NCBI GenBank assembly: GCA_964511625.1
Contig: CAZEJG010000011.1
Location: 1 to 64,000, forward strand
Length of the DNA: 64,000 bases
From: Pseudohoeflea sp964511625
Lineage (GTDB): Bacteria; Pseudomonadota; Alphaproteobacteria; Rhizobiales; Rhizobiaceae
Direction of reading: 5' to 3'
The notes below the pieces were generated by a model. The model saw only the letters and a program-made list of their open reading frames with translations. It was not told the DNA's origin and searched no databases. A program made the position numbers and the translations under genes. Of the stretch, positions 35,858-44,910 are shown one piece after another (positions within the stretch are counted from its first letter, which is position 1; every line of letters starts with the position of its first letter).

Positions 35858-36403
35858 TCAGAACCCGGCTCCGGGCTTTGCGAGATAAGCCTCCTCTTCC
35901 GGCGTGTTCTCGCGGCCGAGAATGGCATTTCGATGGGGAAAACGGCCATAGGTCTCGATCACCTCACGATGTTTGATCGCATAGTCGAGATAATCGTCGT
36001 TCCCGAGTGCGGTAAACAGCTCGACCGACCGCTTCTGGTCCTCCATCCGTTCCGAATGTTCGAACGGCATGTAGAAGAAGGCGCGACGGGAGGTATCGAC
36101 CTGCTTGTCGAGGCCGGTTGCAACGACATAGCGCGCTTCCGTGAGCGCCAGTCCGTCTGTGGCGAAGGAATGGGGACTGCCGCGGAACATGTTGCGGGGA
36201 AACTGGTCGAAAACGATGATCAGCGCCAGCCGCGCGTCGGCCGACTGGTGCCAATCCTCGGGGATCTCCGAGGACAGTGCCAGATGCAGGTCGAGAAACC
36301 TCTCGCGGATCTGCGCGTCGATCTCGTCCTTCTTGACGAACCACTCTTCGCGGCTCAGCTGGTTGAACCAGAAATCGAGGACGCTTGCGGGCGTTTCGGT
36401 CAT
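35858..36403 (-). CDS. DUF924 family protein
   Basis: A 181-residue helical DUF924 protein with the family motifs VLDFWF, DQFPRNMFRG and FFYMPFEHSE. Homologues are TPR-like soluble proteins of unknown function. The ATG is preceded by GGGAGG. It is divergent from the HAD hydrolase gene. Confidence 0.88.
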   Translation of the reverse strand: MTETPASVLDFWFNQLSREEWFVKKDEIDAQIRERFLDLHLALSSEIPEDWHQSADARLALIIVFDQFPRNMFRGSPHSFATDGLALTEARYVVATGLDKQVDTSRRAFFYMPFEHSERMEDQKRSVELFTALGNDDYLDYAIKHREVIETYGRFPHRNAILGRENTPEEEAYLAKPGAGF

Positions 36404-36513
36404 TTTTCCTCCCTGGCCCGCACGGTCGTCACCGATGGCGGGCTGTTTTTACAGGCGGCAATCTGTGCCACATAACGCTACGATTAACTAGCATTCTTCC
36501 CACGGAGATCGCC

Positions 36514-37221
36514 ATGCCGGGCAGATTGACCACCATCGGTTTCGATGCCGACGACACGCTCTGGCAGAACGAGCGCTTCTTCCGTTTCACCGAGGAGGAG
36601 TTCGCCCGGCTGTTGTCGGAGCATGGCGACCACGGCGCGATCTCCGCCCGCCTGCTCGAGGCCGAGCGCCGCAATCTCGGCCATTACGGTTTCGGCGCCA
36701 AGGGGTTCACGCTCTCGATGATCGAGACCGCAATCGAAGTGACCGAGGGCCGCGCCCCGGCGAGCGTCATCTCGCGCATCCTCGAAATCGGCCGCGACCT
36801 GATGGATCATCCGCTCGAAACGCTGCCGGGCGTAAGCGAGACGCTGGAAGCGCTCGCAGGCGACTACACCATCGTTCTGATCACCAAGGGCGATCTCTTC
36901 CACCAGGAGAAGAAGCTCGCGCAATCAGGCCTCGGCGACTTCTTCGATGCGGTCGAGATCGTTTCAGACAAGAAACCAGCGACTTACGCGACCTTGTTCG
37001 CTCGCCATGGGCACGGGGCGGAGAAGGCCATGATGGTCGGTAACTCGCTCAAGTCCGACGTCATTCCGGCGATCGAGGCCGGCGGATGGGGCGTGCATGT
37101 GCCGCACGAACTCACCTGGGCACTCGAACATGCCGACACACCGGACGGTGCCGAGCGCTTCCGCGAGATCGCCTCGCTTGCCGAATTGCCCGAGTTGGTC
37201 TCCGCGATCGCCCGGAGCTAG
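36514..37221 (+). CDS. HAD-family hydrolase
   Basis: A 235-residue haloacid dehalogenase-like phosphatase. Motif I is FDADDTLW (Asp nucleophile and acid), motif II VLITKGD, motif III around SDKKPA, and motif IV MVGNSLKSDV. Cap type resembles the 5'-nucleotidase/phosphoglycolate group. Substrate cannot be told. The start at 36514 follows CGGAGATCGCC. It converges on mccA. Confidence 0.88.
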   Translation: MPGRLTTIGFDADDTLWQNERFFRFTEEEFARLLSEHGDHGAISARLLEAERRNLGHYGFGAKGFTLSMIETAIEVTEGRAPASVISRILEIGRDLMDHPLETLPGVSETLEALAGDYTIVLITKGDLFHQEKKLAQSGLGDFFDAVEIVSDKKPATYATLFARHGHGAEKAMMVGNSLKSDVIPAIEAGGWGVHVPHELTWALEHADTPDGAERFREIASLAELPELVSAIARS

Positions 37222-37230
37222 AGTCAGGAG

Positions 37231-39231
37231 CTAGGCGGCCTGCTCTTCGGCTTCGAGCGTGATCAGCACCGCGCCGTCGCTGACCTGGGCGCCCGCTTCC
37301 ACTCTGACCTCGCCGACGATCCCGTCGCGCGGCGCCGAAAGCGTCATCTCCATCTTCATAGCTTCCATGACGATCAGCGTCTCGCCGGCCTTCACGGTCT
37401 GACCGACACTTGCGGTGACTTCCTTGACGACACCCGGCATCGGCGCGGACACAGTGTCCCCGCCAAGAGCCGCATCTCGTGCCCGCTCGGTCTTCGGCAG
37501 CGCCCGCACATGCGCCACGCCTTCTTCGAAAACCGTGATGCCATCCGAAAGCCGGGCGATCCGCACCGCCTTGCGTCTCCCTCCGACGAAGGCGGTCCAT
37601 GTCGGTCCATTATCCTGACGTGTCAGCGCCGAGAGGTCGACAGGCTCGGCAAGCGTATGGCCCGACACCCGCCAGTCGCGGGCCCCGGTTCGCGTGATGG
37701 TATAGGCCGCGCTCTCGCCCTCGTGGGACAGCCGAACATCGCGCTGCGGCTTACCCCAATTCTCCCAAGGGCCGATGAGGACCGACGGATCGGACGACGT
37801 CTTCTCCCGCTCCGCCATGCCCGAAACGGCGACGGCCATGAAGGCGAGCACCTCGTCGGGCGTGTCCACCGAACTCACCAGATCCTCCAGATGACGATCG
37901 ATCATGCCGGTATCGAGCCGCTCGCCGGCGAAATCCGCCTGGCCGAGCAGCCGGACGAGAAAGCCGATATTGGTGACCGTGCCGGCAATTTCCGTGCGCG
38001 ACAGGCCGCCGGCCAGTTGCGCGATTGCCTCTGCACGCGTTGGTGCGTGGACGATCGCCTTGGCGATCATCGGATCATAGAAAGGCGTGATCGTGTCGCC
38101 CTCGGCAACGCCGGTATCGACCCGCATGCCCTCGGCGAAATGCAGATGTCCGATCGTGCCGACCGCGGGCAGGAAGCCCTTGGCGGCGTCCTCGGCATAG
38201 ATCCGCGTCTCCACCGCATGGCCGGAGATCGACAACTCCTCCTGCCGCTTCGGCAGTCTCTCGCCGCGTGCCACGCGGATCTGCCATTCGACCAGATCGA
38301 GCCCGGTGATGGCTTCCGTCACCGGATGCTCCACCTGCAGCCGCGTGTTCATCTCCATGAACCAGAAACGATCCGGCCGCAGGCCCTCGGACGCGTCGAC
38401 GATGAATTCCACCGTACCAGCGCCACGATAGCCGATCGCCTGTGCGGCCTTGACCGCCGCCTCGCCCATCGCCTTGCGCATCTCGTCCGTCATGCCGGGC
38501 GCGGGCGCTTCCTCGATCACCTTCTGGTGGCGGCGCTGCGCCGAGCAGTCGCGCTCGAAGAGGTGGACGACATTGCCGTGGCTGTCGCCGAAGACCTGGA
38601 TCTCGATATGGCGCGGCGTGGCGACGAATTTCTCCACCAGCACCCGGTCGTCGCCGAAGGAGGCTTTCGCCTCGCGCTTGGCCGAGGACAGCGCGGCCGG
38701 GAAATCGGCCTGGTCGTCGACACGCCGCATCCCCTTACCGCCGCCGCCGGCGCGCGCCTTGATGAGCACCGGGAAGCCGATCTCGTTGGCCTTGCCGGAG
38801 AGCACGACGAGTTCCTGCGCCTCGCCGTGATAGCCCGGCACCACCGGGACCTTGGCCTTTTCCATCAGCCGCTTGGCCGCGTCCTTCAACCCCATCGCGC
38901 GGATCGCGTCAGCAGACGGCCCGATGAAGATCAGTCCCGTCCGCTCGACCGCTTCCACGAAACCGGGATTCTCGGACAGAAATCCGTAGCCCGGATGGAT
39001 CGCCTCCGCCCCGGTCACCCGCGCCGCCTCAATGATCGCCGCGATATCGAGATAGCTTTCTGCCGCCGGCGCCGGCCCGATGCGGACGGCCTCGTCGGCC
39101 ATTTTCACATGCAGCGCATCGCGGTCGGCATCGGAGAAGACGGCGACGGTCGCGATACCCATCCGCCGCGCGGTCTTGATGACCCGGCAGGCGATCTCGC
39201 CGCGATTGGCAATGAGGATTTTGGTGATCAT
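37231..39231 (-). CDS. mccA: Methylcrotonyl-CoA carboxylase biotin-containing subunit
   Basis: Alpha subunit (LiuD/MccA) of 3-methylcrotonyl-CoA carboxylase in leucine degradation, 666 residues. Biotin carboxylase domain: KILIANRGEIACRVI start, ATP-grasp segment ARAGGGGKGMR, and MEMNTRLQVEHPVTE. The C-terminal biotin carrier domain has the lysine in VIMEAMKMEMTL. Length fits MccA (about 655-670). Its ATG overlaps the stop of the PIN toxin gene (ATGA at 39228-39231), so its translation is tied to an unrelated gene. mccB lies upstream of the toxin-antitoxin pair on the same strand. Confidence 0.93.
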   Translation of the reverse strand: MITKILIANRGEIACRVIKTARRMGIATVAVFSDADRDALHVKMADEAVRIGPAPAAESYLDIAAIIEAARVTGAEAIHPGYGFLSENPGFVEAVERTGLIFIGPSADAIRAMGLKDAAKRLMEKAKVPVVPGYHGEAQELVVLSGKANEIGFPVLIKARAGGGGKGMRRVDDQADFPAALSSAKREAKASFGDDRVLVEKFVATPRHIEIQVFGDSHGNVVHLFERDCSAQRRHQKVIEEAPAPGMTDEMRKAMGEAAVKAAQAIGYRGAGTVEFIVDASEGLRPDRFWFMEMNTRLQVEHPVTEAITGLDLVEWQIRVARGERLPKRQEELSISGHAVETRIYAEDAAKGFLPAVGTIGHLHFAEGMRVDTGVAEGDTITPFYDPMIAKAIVHAPTRAEAIAQLAGGLSRTEIAGTVTNIGFLVRLLGQADFAGERLDTGMIDRHLEDLVSSVDTPDEVLAFMAVAVSGMAEREKTSSDPSVLIGPWENWGKPQRDVRLSHEGESAAYTITRTGARDWRVSGHTLAEPVDLSALTRQDNGPTWTAFVGGRRKAVRIARLSDGITVFEEGVAHVRALPKTERARDAALGGDTVSAPMPGVVKEVTASVGQTVKAGETLIVMEAMKMEMTLSAPRDGIVGEVRVEAGAQVSDGAVLITLEAEEQAA

Positions 39232-39677
39232 GGCGTTCCCATCTCACTCCAGAGTCTGAATTCCATCGGGCAGGCCGATGCAAGCCGGCGATCGTTGCTG
39301 ACGAAGACCGCACAACCGCTGACATGCGCAGTCGCCACGTGAATGGCATCCGGTAATTTCACTCCGGTTCCGGCCCGTATCCGCGCCGCCTCCAGAAGGA
39401 CGGGACGCGAAACCCCGGCGACGTGAAGGAAGGTGCTTTCTGTGCCGAGCAGCGACAGATAGGCGCGTACGAGGGCTTCGTCCCGCTCCGCGATCGGTTT
39501 GACGAGACACTCAGCCAACGTCAGTTCGCTCGTCACGCCCTCAACATCCCCGGCGTCGACGTCATTGACGAAGGCGCGCTGCGGTTCGTCCAGTGCACCC
39601 TCCTTTTCCAGAATGGCGATCAGCGCATTGGTGTCGAGATAGGTCCGTCTCGCTTCCGCCACGCTCAGCGTTCCCAC
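39228..39677 (-). CDS. PIN-domain ribonuclease toxin (VapC/FitB type)
   Basis: Type II toxin, 149 residues from a GTG start at 39677. The acidic PIN residues are intact: Asp in YLDTNALIAIL, Glu in ECLVKP, Asp in KLPDAIHVATA and Asp in VSNDRRL, so nuclease activity is expected. A second GTG at 39662 has a better-spaced GGGAACG ribosome binding site and gives VAEARRTYLDTN. The gene overlaps the antitoxin gene by 13 bases and mccA by 4 bases. Confidence 0.9.
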   Translation of the reverse strand: MGTLSVAEARRTYLDTNALIAILEKEGALDEPQRAFVNDVDAGDVEGVTSELTLAECLVKPIAERDEALVRAYLSLLGTESTFLHVAGVSRPVLLEAARIRAGTGVKLPDAIHVATAHVSGCAVFVSNDRRLASACPMEFRLWSEMGTP

Positions 39678-39925
39678 TCGTTACGCAGCAAGGCGACAAA
39701 GGCGTCGATTTCGTCCTGGCTCCTGCGCTGCGCGGCAATGCCGACGAAATCGCTGAACCGGCCCGGTTGCTGCGCATGCGACGCGCCGGTTGCGGGAGAC
39801 AGACCGACGGCGCTCGCTAGAATGGCGCGCACCTCCGCCTCGGTCGAGCGCTGGTTTGCCGCCGCCCGAGCCTTCACCGCCTCCAGAACTGTATCTTCCA
39901 ACTGCCTGACAACGATCTGCGCCAT
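39665..39925 (-). CDS. FitA-like ribbon-helix-helix antitoxin
   Basis: An 86-residue antitoxin. The N-terminus MAQIVVRQLEDTVLEAVKAR is the Arc/MetJ/FitA ribbon-helix-helix DNA-binding domain with the RSTEAEVRAIL helix. The C-terminus, which would block the toxin, ends FVALLRNEWER. It overlaps the PIN toxin gene. An inverted repeat just upstream (39941-39959) is the likely operator. Confidence 0.88.
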   Translation of the reverse strand: MAQIVVRQLEDTVLEAVKARAAANQRSTEAEVRAILASAVGLSPATGASHAQQPGRFSDFVGIAAQRRSQDEIDAFVALLRNEWER

Positions 39926-39940
39926 GTTATCGCTCCCGAT

Positions 39941-39959
39941 TGATATCGAAATGATATCA
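39941..39959. promoter_or_regulatory. Toxin-antitoxin operator
   Basis: Inverted repeat TGATATC-5-GATATCA, 16 bases before the antitoxin start and between mccB and the antitoxin gene. Ribbon-helix-helix antitoxins autoregulate through such sites. Confidence 0.6.
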
Positions 39960-39979
39960 CTTTATGGTCTGGATCACCA

Positions 39980-41596
39980 TCACATCCTGAACACGCCGAA
40001 TTCGGTCTCTTCAATTGGCGCATTGAGCGCCGCCGAAAGGCTTAGCGCCAGCACCTCCCGGCTCTTCATCGGGTTGATGATGCCGTCATCCCACAGCCGC
40101 GCGGAGGCGTAGAGCGGGTGGCTCTGTTTTTCGAACATCTCGATCGTTGGACGCTTGAATTCGGCTTCGTCCTCGGCCGACCATTCCCCGCCCTTGCGCT
40201 CGATCGCATCGCGCTTGACGGTGGCGAGCACGCCGGCTGCCTGTTCGCCGCCCATCACCGCAATGCGGCTGTTGGGCCAGGTCCACAGGAAGCGCGGCGA
40301 ATAGGCCCGGCCGCACATGCCGTAATTGCCCGCGCCGAAGGAGCCGCCGACGATCATGGTGATCTTCGGGACCTTCGTCGTCGCCACCGCCGTCACCAGC
40401 TTGGCGCCGTCCTTGGCGATACCGCCTGCCTCATATTTCTGCCCAACCATGAAGCCGGTGATGTTCTGGAGAAACACCAGCGGGATCTTGCGCTGCGAGC
40501 ACAGTTCGACGAAATGCGCCGCCTTCACCGCACTTTCGGAAAACAGGACGCCATTGTTGGCGATGATGCCGACCGGCATGCCCATCACATGGGCGAAACC
40601 GCAGACGATCGTGGTGCCGTAGCGCGCCTTGAACTCGTGGAAGCGCGAACCGTCGACGATGCGCGCGATCACCTCGCGGATATCGTAGGGCTGGCGCGCA
40701 TCCTGCGGCACGATGCCGGCGATCTCGGCGGGGTCGTATAGCGGCGCTTCGGGCGAGCGAAGGTCGAGCTGCGACAGGCCCGAGCGACCCGGATTGTTGA
40801 GGTTGGCCACCGCCTGCCGCGCCAGTTCCAGCGCGTGCGTATCGTCATCGGCGAGATGGTCGGCCACACCCGAAAGCCGTGTGTGAACGTCGCCGCCGCC
40901 GAGATCCTCGGCACTCACCACTTCCCCCGTCGCCGCTTTCACCAGTGGCGGACCGGCGAGGAAGATCGTGCCCTGATCCTTGACGATGATGGTCTCATCG
41001 CTCATCGCCGGAACATAGGCGCCGCCCGCCGTGCAGGAGCCCATCACCACGGCGATCTGCGGAATGCCGCGCGCCGACATGTTGGCCTGGTTGAAGAAGA
41101 TGCGGCCGAAATGGTCCCGGTCGGGAAACACCTCGTCCTGGTTGGGCAGGTTCGCCCCGCCCGAATCCACGAGATAGACGCAAGGCAGATTGTTTTCCGC
41201 GGCGATCTCCTGGGCACGCAGGTGCTTTTTCACCGTCATCGGGTAGTAGGTGCCGCCCTTCACGGTGGCGTCGTTACACACCACCATGACGTCGCGGCCC
41301 TCGACCCGGCCGACACCGGCGATCACGCCGGCCGCGGCGATCTCGCCGCCGTAAAGCCCGTGGGCGGCGAACTGGCCGATCTCGAGAAACGGCGACCCCG
41401 CGTCCAGCAATCCACGCACCCGATCGCGCGGCAACAATTTGCCGCGTCCGACATGCCGCTCGCGCGCCTGTTCCGATCCGCCCTTCGCAATCGTGCCGGC
41501 GATGTCGCCGAGTTGCAGGGTCAGTTCCCCCATTCGCGCGGCATTGTCGCGAAAGTCTTGCGACGCAGTCGAGATCTTCGATGGGATGACGCTCAT
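39980..41596 (-). CDS. mccB: Methylcrotonyl-CoA carboxylase carboxyltransferase subunit
   Basis: Beta subunit (LiuB/MccB), 538 residues, of 3-methylcrotonyl-CoA carboxylase. Carboxyltransferase segments include RDRVRGLLDAGSPFLEIGQF, VMGSCTAGGAYVPAMSDE and GSFGAGNYGMCGRAYSPRF. Length fits the family (535). It forms a complex with MccA, whose gene is downstream past the toxin-antitoxin pair. The 135-base space to dgkA holds its promoter if it is not read from ivd. Confidence 0.95.
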   Translation of the reverse strand: MSVIPSKISTASQDFRDNAARMGELTLQLGDIAGTIAKGGSEQARERHVGRGKLLPRDRVRGLLDAGSPFLEIGQFAAHGLYGGEIAAAGVIAGVGRVEGRDVMVVCNDATVKGGTYYPMTVKKHLRAQEIAAENNLPCVYLVDSGGANLPNQDEVFPDRDHFGRIFFNQANMSARGIPQIAVVMGSCTAGGAYVPAMSDETIIVKDQGTIFLAGPPLVKAATGEVVSAEDLGGGDVHTRLSGVADHLADDDTHALELARQAVANLNNPGRSGLSQLDLRSPEAPLYDPAEIAGIVPQDARQPYDIREVIARIVDGSRFHEFKARYGTTIVCGFAHVMGMPVGIIANNGVLFSESAVKAAHFVELCSQRKIPLVFLQNITGFMVGQKYEAGGIAKDGAKLVTAVATTKVPKITMIVGGSFGAGNYGMCGRAYSPRFLWTWPNSRIAVMGGEQAAGVLATVKRDAIERKGGEWSAEDEAEFKRPTIEMFEKQSHPLYASARLWDDGIINPMKSREVLALSLSAALNAPIEETEFGVFRM

Positions 41597-41731
41597 GATT
41601 GTCCTGCCTGATTCAACCCTGCCGCACCGGCCGCCGGTCGCACATTCCTGCTCTCACCGTGCCACCGAAAAACATCAAGCTTCGCGAATAAAGGCTTGTT
41701 TTGGGAAAGGTAATATAAGATTACGCTCTCC

Positions 41732-42139
41732 ATGCAGCACGACAGCGAAAGACCCGTCCTCAAGCGCCACGGCAAGGGTATCGGCCGGATGTCCAAGGCG
41801 TTTGCGGTGTCGATTGCGGGCATCAGCGACGTGCTTCGCTTCGAAGCCGCGTTCCGCCAGGAGCTCGCTGTCGGCATCGTCTTCGCCGTTGCAGCCTTGC
41901 TTCTCCCCGTCACCGCGGTGGAGCGCGCGGTGCTTCTGGCGAGCATCTTCTTCGTGCTCGTCGTCGAGATCCTCAACACGGCGCTCGAAGTCACGCTCGA
42001 CCGCATTACGCTCGAGGAAGACCCGAGCGTGCGCAAGGCCAAGGACATGGGCAGCGCCGCAGTGTTTCTGTCTTTGCTCGCAGCCGGCACGGTCTGGATC
42101 TGCATCACCGGCCCGCTTCTCTACCGCGCATTGTTCTAA
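41732..42139 (+). CDS. dgkA: Diacylglycerol kinase DgkA
   Basis: A 135-residue integral membrane kinase recycling diacylglycerol to phosphatidic acid. Three membrane spans follow the N-terminal amphipathic helix; the signature VVEILNTALEVTLDRI (with catalytic Glu) and FEAAFRQELAVG are present. It lies on the plus strand between two leucine-catabolism genes of the other strand, an unusual insertion. No strong terminator is seen between it and ivd, 13 bases downstream. Confidence 0.93.
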   Translation: MQHDSERPVLKRHGKGIGRMSKAFAVSIAGISDVLRFEAAFRQELAVGIVFAVAALLLPVTAVERAVLLASIFFVLVVEILNTALEVTLDRITLEEDPSVRKAKDMGSAAVFLSLLAAGTVWICITGPLLYRALF

Positions 42140-42152
42140 ACCCGCCCATCGC

Positions 42153-43316
42153 TCACGCCGTCTCCGCCATCATCTCGCGACCGATCAGCATGCGGCGGAT
42201 TTCGCTGGTGCCTGCGCCGATCTCGTAGAGCTTGGCATCGCGCAGCAACCGGCCAGTCGGGAAATCCGTCGTGTAGCCGTTGCCGCCGAGCGCCTGGATG
42301 GCGTCCAGCGCCACCTGCGTCGCCTTTTCCGCCGAATAGAGAATGCAGCCGGCGGCATCCTTGCGCGTGGTCTCGCCCCGGTCACAGGCCGCCGCCACCG
42401 CATAAACATAGGCGCGGCAGGCGTTCATCGTCGTGTACATGTCGGCGAGCTTGCCCTGCATCAGCTGGAACGCCCCGATCGGCTGGCCGAACTGCTTGCG
42501 CTCGTGGACATAGGGAACCACCACGTCGAGCGCCGCCGCCATGATACCGAGCGGACCGCCCGACAGCACCACCCGCTCGTAATCGAGGCCGGACATCAGG
42601 ATCTTCACGCCCTGCCCCTCCTCGCCGAGCACGTTCTCGTAAGGAACCTCGCAATTCTCGAACACCAGCTCGCCGGTGTTCGACCCACGCATGCCGAGCT
42701 TGTCGAGCTTCTGGCCGGTGGAAAACCCGGCCATTCCCTTTTCGATCAGAAAGGCGGTGATACCGCGCGACTTCGCCTCCGGATCGGTCTTGGCATAGAC
42801 CACCAGCGTATCGGCGTCCGGCCCGTTGGTGATCCACATCTTGGTGCCGTTGAGCACGTAGCGGTCGTTCTTCTTCTCCGCCCGGAGCTTCATCGAAACC
42901 ACGTCCGAGCCCGCATTCGGCTCGCTCATCGCCAGCGCGCCGACGTGCTCGCCCGAGCACAGTTTCGGAAGATATCTCTCCTTCTGCGCGGCGCTGCCCC
43001 AGCGGTTGATCTGATTGACGCAGAGATTGGAATGGGCGCCGTAGGAGAGCCCCACCGAAGCGGAGGCACGCGAAATTTCCTCCATCGCCACGCAGTGAGC
43101 GACATAGCCCATGCCGGTGCCGCCGAAATCGGGATCGGCCGTCATGCCGAGCAGACCGAGATCGCCCATTTCCTTCCATAGGTGCATCGGGAAGGCGTTG
43201 TCGCGATCGGTCTCCGCCGCCACCGGAGCGATCCGGTCACGCGAAAATTTCGACACCATGTCCCTGAGCGCATCGACGTCCTCGCCGAGCCCGAATGTCA
43301 TGCCGCCTTCAAACAT
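42153..43316 (-). CDS. ivd: Isovaleryl-CoA dehydrogenase
   Basis: Acyl-CoA dehydrogenase of leucine degradation, 387 residues; oxidises isovaleryl-CoA to 3-methylcrotonyl-CoA, the substrate of MccAB. Family segments are YGAHSNLCVNQINRWG, MSEPNAGSDVVSMK, LDYERVVLSGGPLGIMAA (the catalytic Glu of isovaleryl-CoA dehydrogenase lies in this region) and IQALGGNGYTTDFP. It overlaps the TetR gene by 8 bases (43309-43316), so they form one transcript. Confidence 0.92.
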   Translation of the reverse strand: MFEGGMTFGLGEDVDALRDMVSKFSRDRIAPVAAETDRDNAFPMHLWKEMGDLGLLGMTADPDFGGTGMGYVAHCVAMEEISRASASVGLSYGAHSNLCVNQINRWGSAAQKERYLPKLCSGEHVGALAMSEPNAGSDVVSMKLRAEKKNDRYVLNGTKMWITNGPDADTLVVYAKTDPEAKSRGITAFLIEKGMAGFSTGQKLDKLGMRGSNTGELVFENCEVPYENVLGEEGQGVKILMSGLDYERVVLSGGPLGIMAAALDVVVPYVHERKQFGQPIGAFQLMQGKLADMYTTMNACRAYVYAVAAACDRGETTRKDAAGCILYSAEKATQVALDAIQALGGNGYTTDFPTGRLLRDAKLYEIGAGTSEIRRMLIGREMMAETA

Positions 43317-43902
43317 CCTGTGTCTCCTCCCTGGCTGCCACCATGCGGTCGACCAGCCCGATGTAAACAGTTTCGATCTCGCCGAGCGACAACCGTCCGT
43401 CCTCCCGGTACCAGGTCGTCAGCCCGTTGAGCAGCGCGATGATCGCCCGCGTCGTCACTTCCGGGTCGAGGGCATCGAATCGTCCGTCCGACAGGCCCTT
43501 CTCGATCATCTGGCGCGGTATCGCCTCATATCCACGCCTGAGATCGCGGATATGGCGAAAATTCTCAGGCTCCAGACTGCGCAACTCCATATAGGAGATG
43601 AACATCTCGCGCGGTCGCGTGAGGTGATAACGCACATGAAAGCGGACGAAATCGGCAAGGCTGTTTCCGCTCTCGCGGCGCCACGCCTCGCCGAGCGCCG
43701 TCATGTGGCCGACGAGCAGGTCGACAAGCAGATCCTGCTTTGTCGGGAAATAATTGTAGATCGCGCCGGCCTGCACGCCGGTCCGCGCCGCAATCGCCCG
43801 CATGGACACCGCCGCATAGCCCTCGCGCGCGAACAGGTCGAGCGCCGCCTCGCGCAGCTTCTCCACCGTCTCCGCGCCTGTCGAGCCCGCCGTGCGCGCC
43901 AT
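43309..43902 (-). CDS. TetR-family regulator of the leucine/isovalerate operon
   Basis: A 197-residue TetR repressor with helix-turn-helix LDLFAREGYAAVSMRAIAARTGVQAGAIYNYFPTKQDLL-like N-terminus (residues 17-55). The C-terminal domain is effector-binding. First gene of the ivd transcript, so it likely represses its own operon and probably senses an acyl-CoA of the pathway. A near-perfect palindrome upstream is the likely operator. Confidence 0.88.
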   Translation of the reverse strand: MARTAGSTGAETVEKLREAALDLFAREGYAAVSMRAIAARTGVQAGAIYNYFPTKQDLLVDLLVGHMTALGEAWRRESGNSLADFVRFHVRYHLTRPREMFISYMELRSLEPENFRHIRDLRRGYEAIPRQMIEKGLSDGRFDALDPEVTTRAIIALLNGLTTWYREDGRLSLGEIETVYIGLVDRMVAAREETQDV

Positions 43903-43929
43903 TGTTCTCCGCCTCGTCCGTCGCAGAAT

Positions 43930-43949
43930 TAATTGAACGATCGTTTAAT
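43930..43949. promoter_or_regulatory. TetR operator
   Basis: AATTGAACGATCGTTTAATT: a perfect AACGATCGTT core with AATT/AATT flanks, 28 bases upstream of the TetR gene. Typical of TetR-family regulators of acyl-CoA metabolism. Confidence 0.65.
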
Positions 43950-44083
43950 TCTACCGCGTTCGCGCGGCGATGCAAGCACGCCATGCCGATTGCCCTCGCC
44001 AATCTCCCTGCCCCATGCGACGGAAAGAAATGCTGCGACGCATCAACGCATGCGCCACAGCTTCGGAGGATTCCACCAACCAT

Positions 44084-44097
44084 TTGATCTGGATCAA
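44084..44097. promoter_or_regulatory. FNR/FixK-type box upstream of ompW
   Basis: TTGATCTGGATCAA is a perfect match to the FNR/FixK consensus TTGAT-N4-ATCAA, 65 bases before the OmpW start. It predicts control by an oxygen-responsive Crp/Fnr regulator. Confidence 0.75.
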
Positions 44098-44162
44098 AGT
44101 TTAGCATCTTCGCGGGCGTAGCTTGCGGCCCTTCGCAGTACTTTCCCTCGGGGGCTACAATC

Positions 44163-44828
44163 ATGAAAACAACTCACCGCGCGCTGCTGACCGGCGCATC
44201 CGCAATCCTGCTCGGCCTGGCCGCGCTCCCCCAGGCGAGTGCCGCCGATATCGAGACGCGCATGGGCGTCCAGAAAAGTCCGTGGCAGATTCGTGTCCGC
44301 GCGCTTGGTGTCGTCCCGACAGACAAGGGCAACATCGATCAGATCGCCGGCTCCAACCTCGCTTATTCGAACTCGGTGACGCCCGAACTCGACATCTCCT
44401 ACTTTTTCACTGACAACATCGCCGCAGAACTCATTCTCGGCACCACTTCGTCGAAGATCTACGCAGAAAATGCCGGTGGCGCGACCGGTCAGGTCGGCAA
44501 GACCTGGATTCTACCCCCAACCCTCACCCTGCAGTACCATTTCACCGATTTCGGCGCCTTCAAGCCCTATGTCGGCGCGGGTCTGAACTATACGATGTTC
44601 TATAATCAGGACGCCACCGGTGCGCTGACCGACATCGACGTGGAGGACACTTTCGGCGCCGCGCTGCAGGTCGGCTTCGACTACATGATCGACGACCACT
44701 GGGGCGTGAACTTCGACGTCAAGAAGCTGTTCCTGCGTCCCGAATGGTCGGCGAACGGCGGTACTCTGACCGGCAAGGCCAAGCTCGATCCCTGGCTGAT
44801 CGGTACCGGTCTCACCTATCGCTTCTGA
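44163..44828 (+). CDS. ompW: OmpW-family outer membrane protein
   Basis: A 221-residue eight-stranded outer-membrane barrel of the OmpW family. A signal peptide (MKTTHRALLTG..AASA, about 28 residues) is followed by family segments WQIRVRALGVVPTDKGNI, PELDISYFFTDNIAAELI and LQYHFTDFGAFKPYVGAG, ending in the aromatic C-terminus LTYRF needed for barrel assembly. OmpW is a small-solute channel often induced under anaerobiosis through FNR; here a perfect FNR/FixK box stands upstream. Followed by a strong terminator. Confidence 0.93.
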   Translation: MKTTHRALLTGASAILLGLAALPQASAADIETRMGVQKSPWQIRVRALGVVPTDKGNIDQIAGSNLAYSNSVTPELDISYFFTDNIAAELILGTTSSKIYAENAGGATGQVGKTWILPPTLTLQYHFTDFGAFKPYVGAGLNYTMFYNQDATGALTDIDVEDTFGAALQVGFDYMIDDHWGVNFDVKKLFLRPEWSANGGTLTGKAKLDPWLIGTGLTYRF

Positions 44829-44852
44829 GACCATCGGACGGCACGAATCGAA

Positions 44853-44885
44853 AGGCCCGGTGCAGATGCTGCACCGGGCCTTTTT
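44853..44885 (+). terminator. Rho-independent terminator of ompW
   Basis: Thirteen-base arms (AGGCCCGGTGCAG/CTGCACCGGGCCT) with a short loop, followed by five T. It can also act for transcripts from the other side. Confidence 0.9.
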
Positions 44886-44910
44886 CGTTGCTAGTGAACA
44901 ATCTGGAAGA

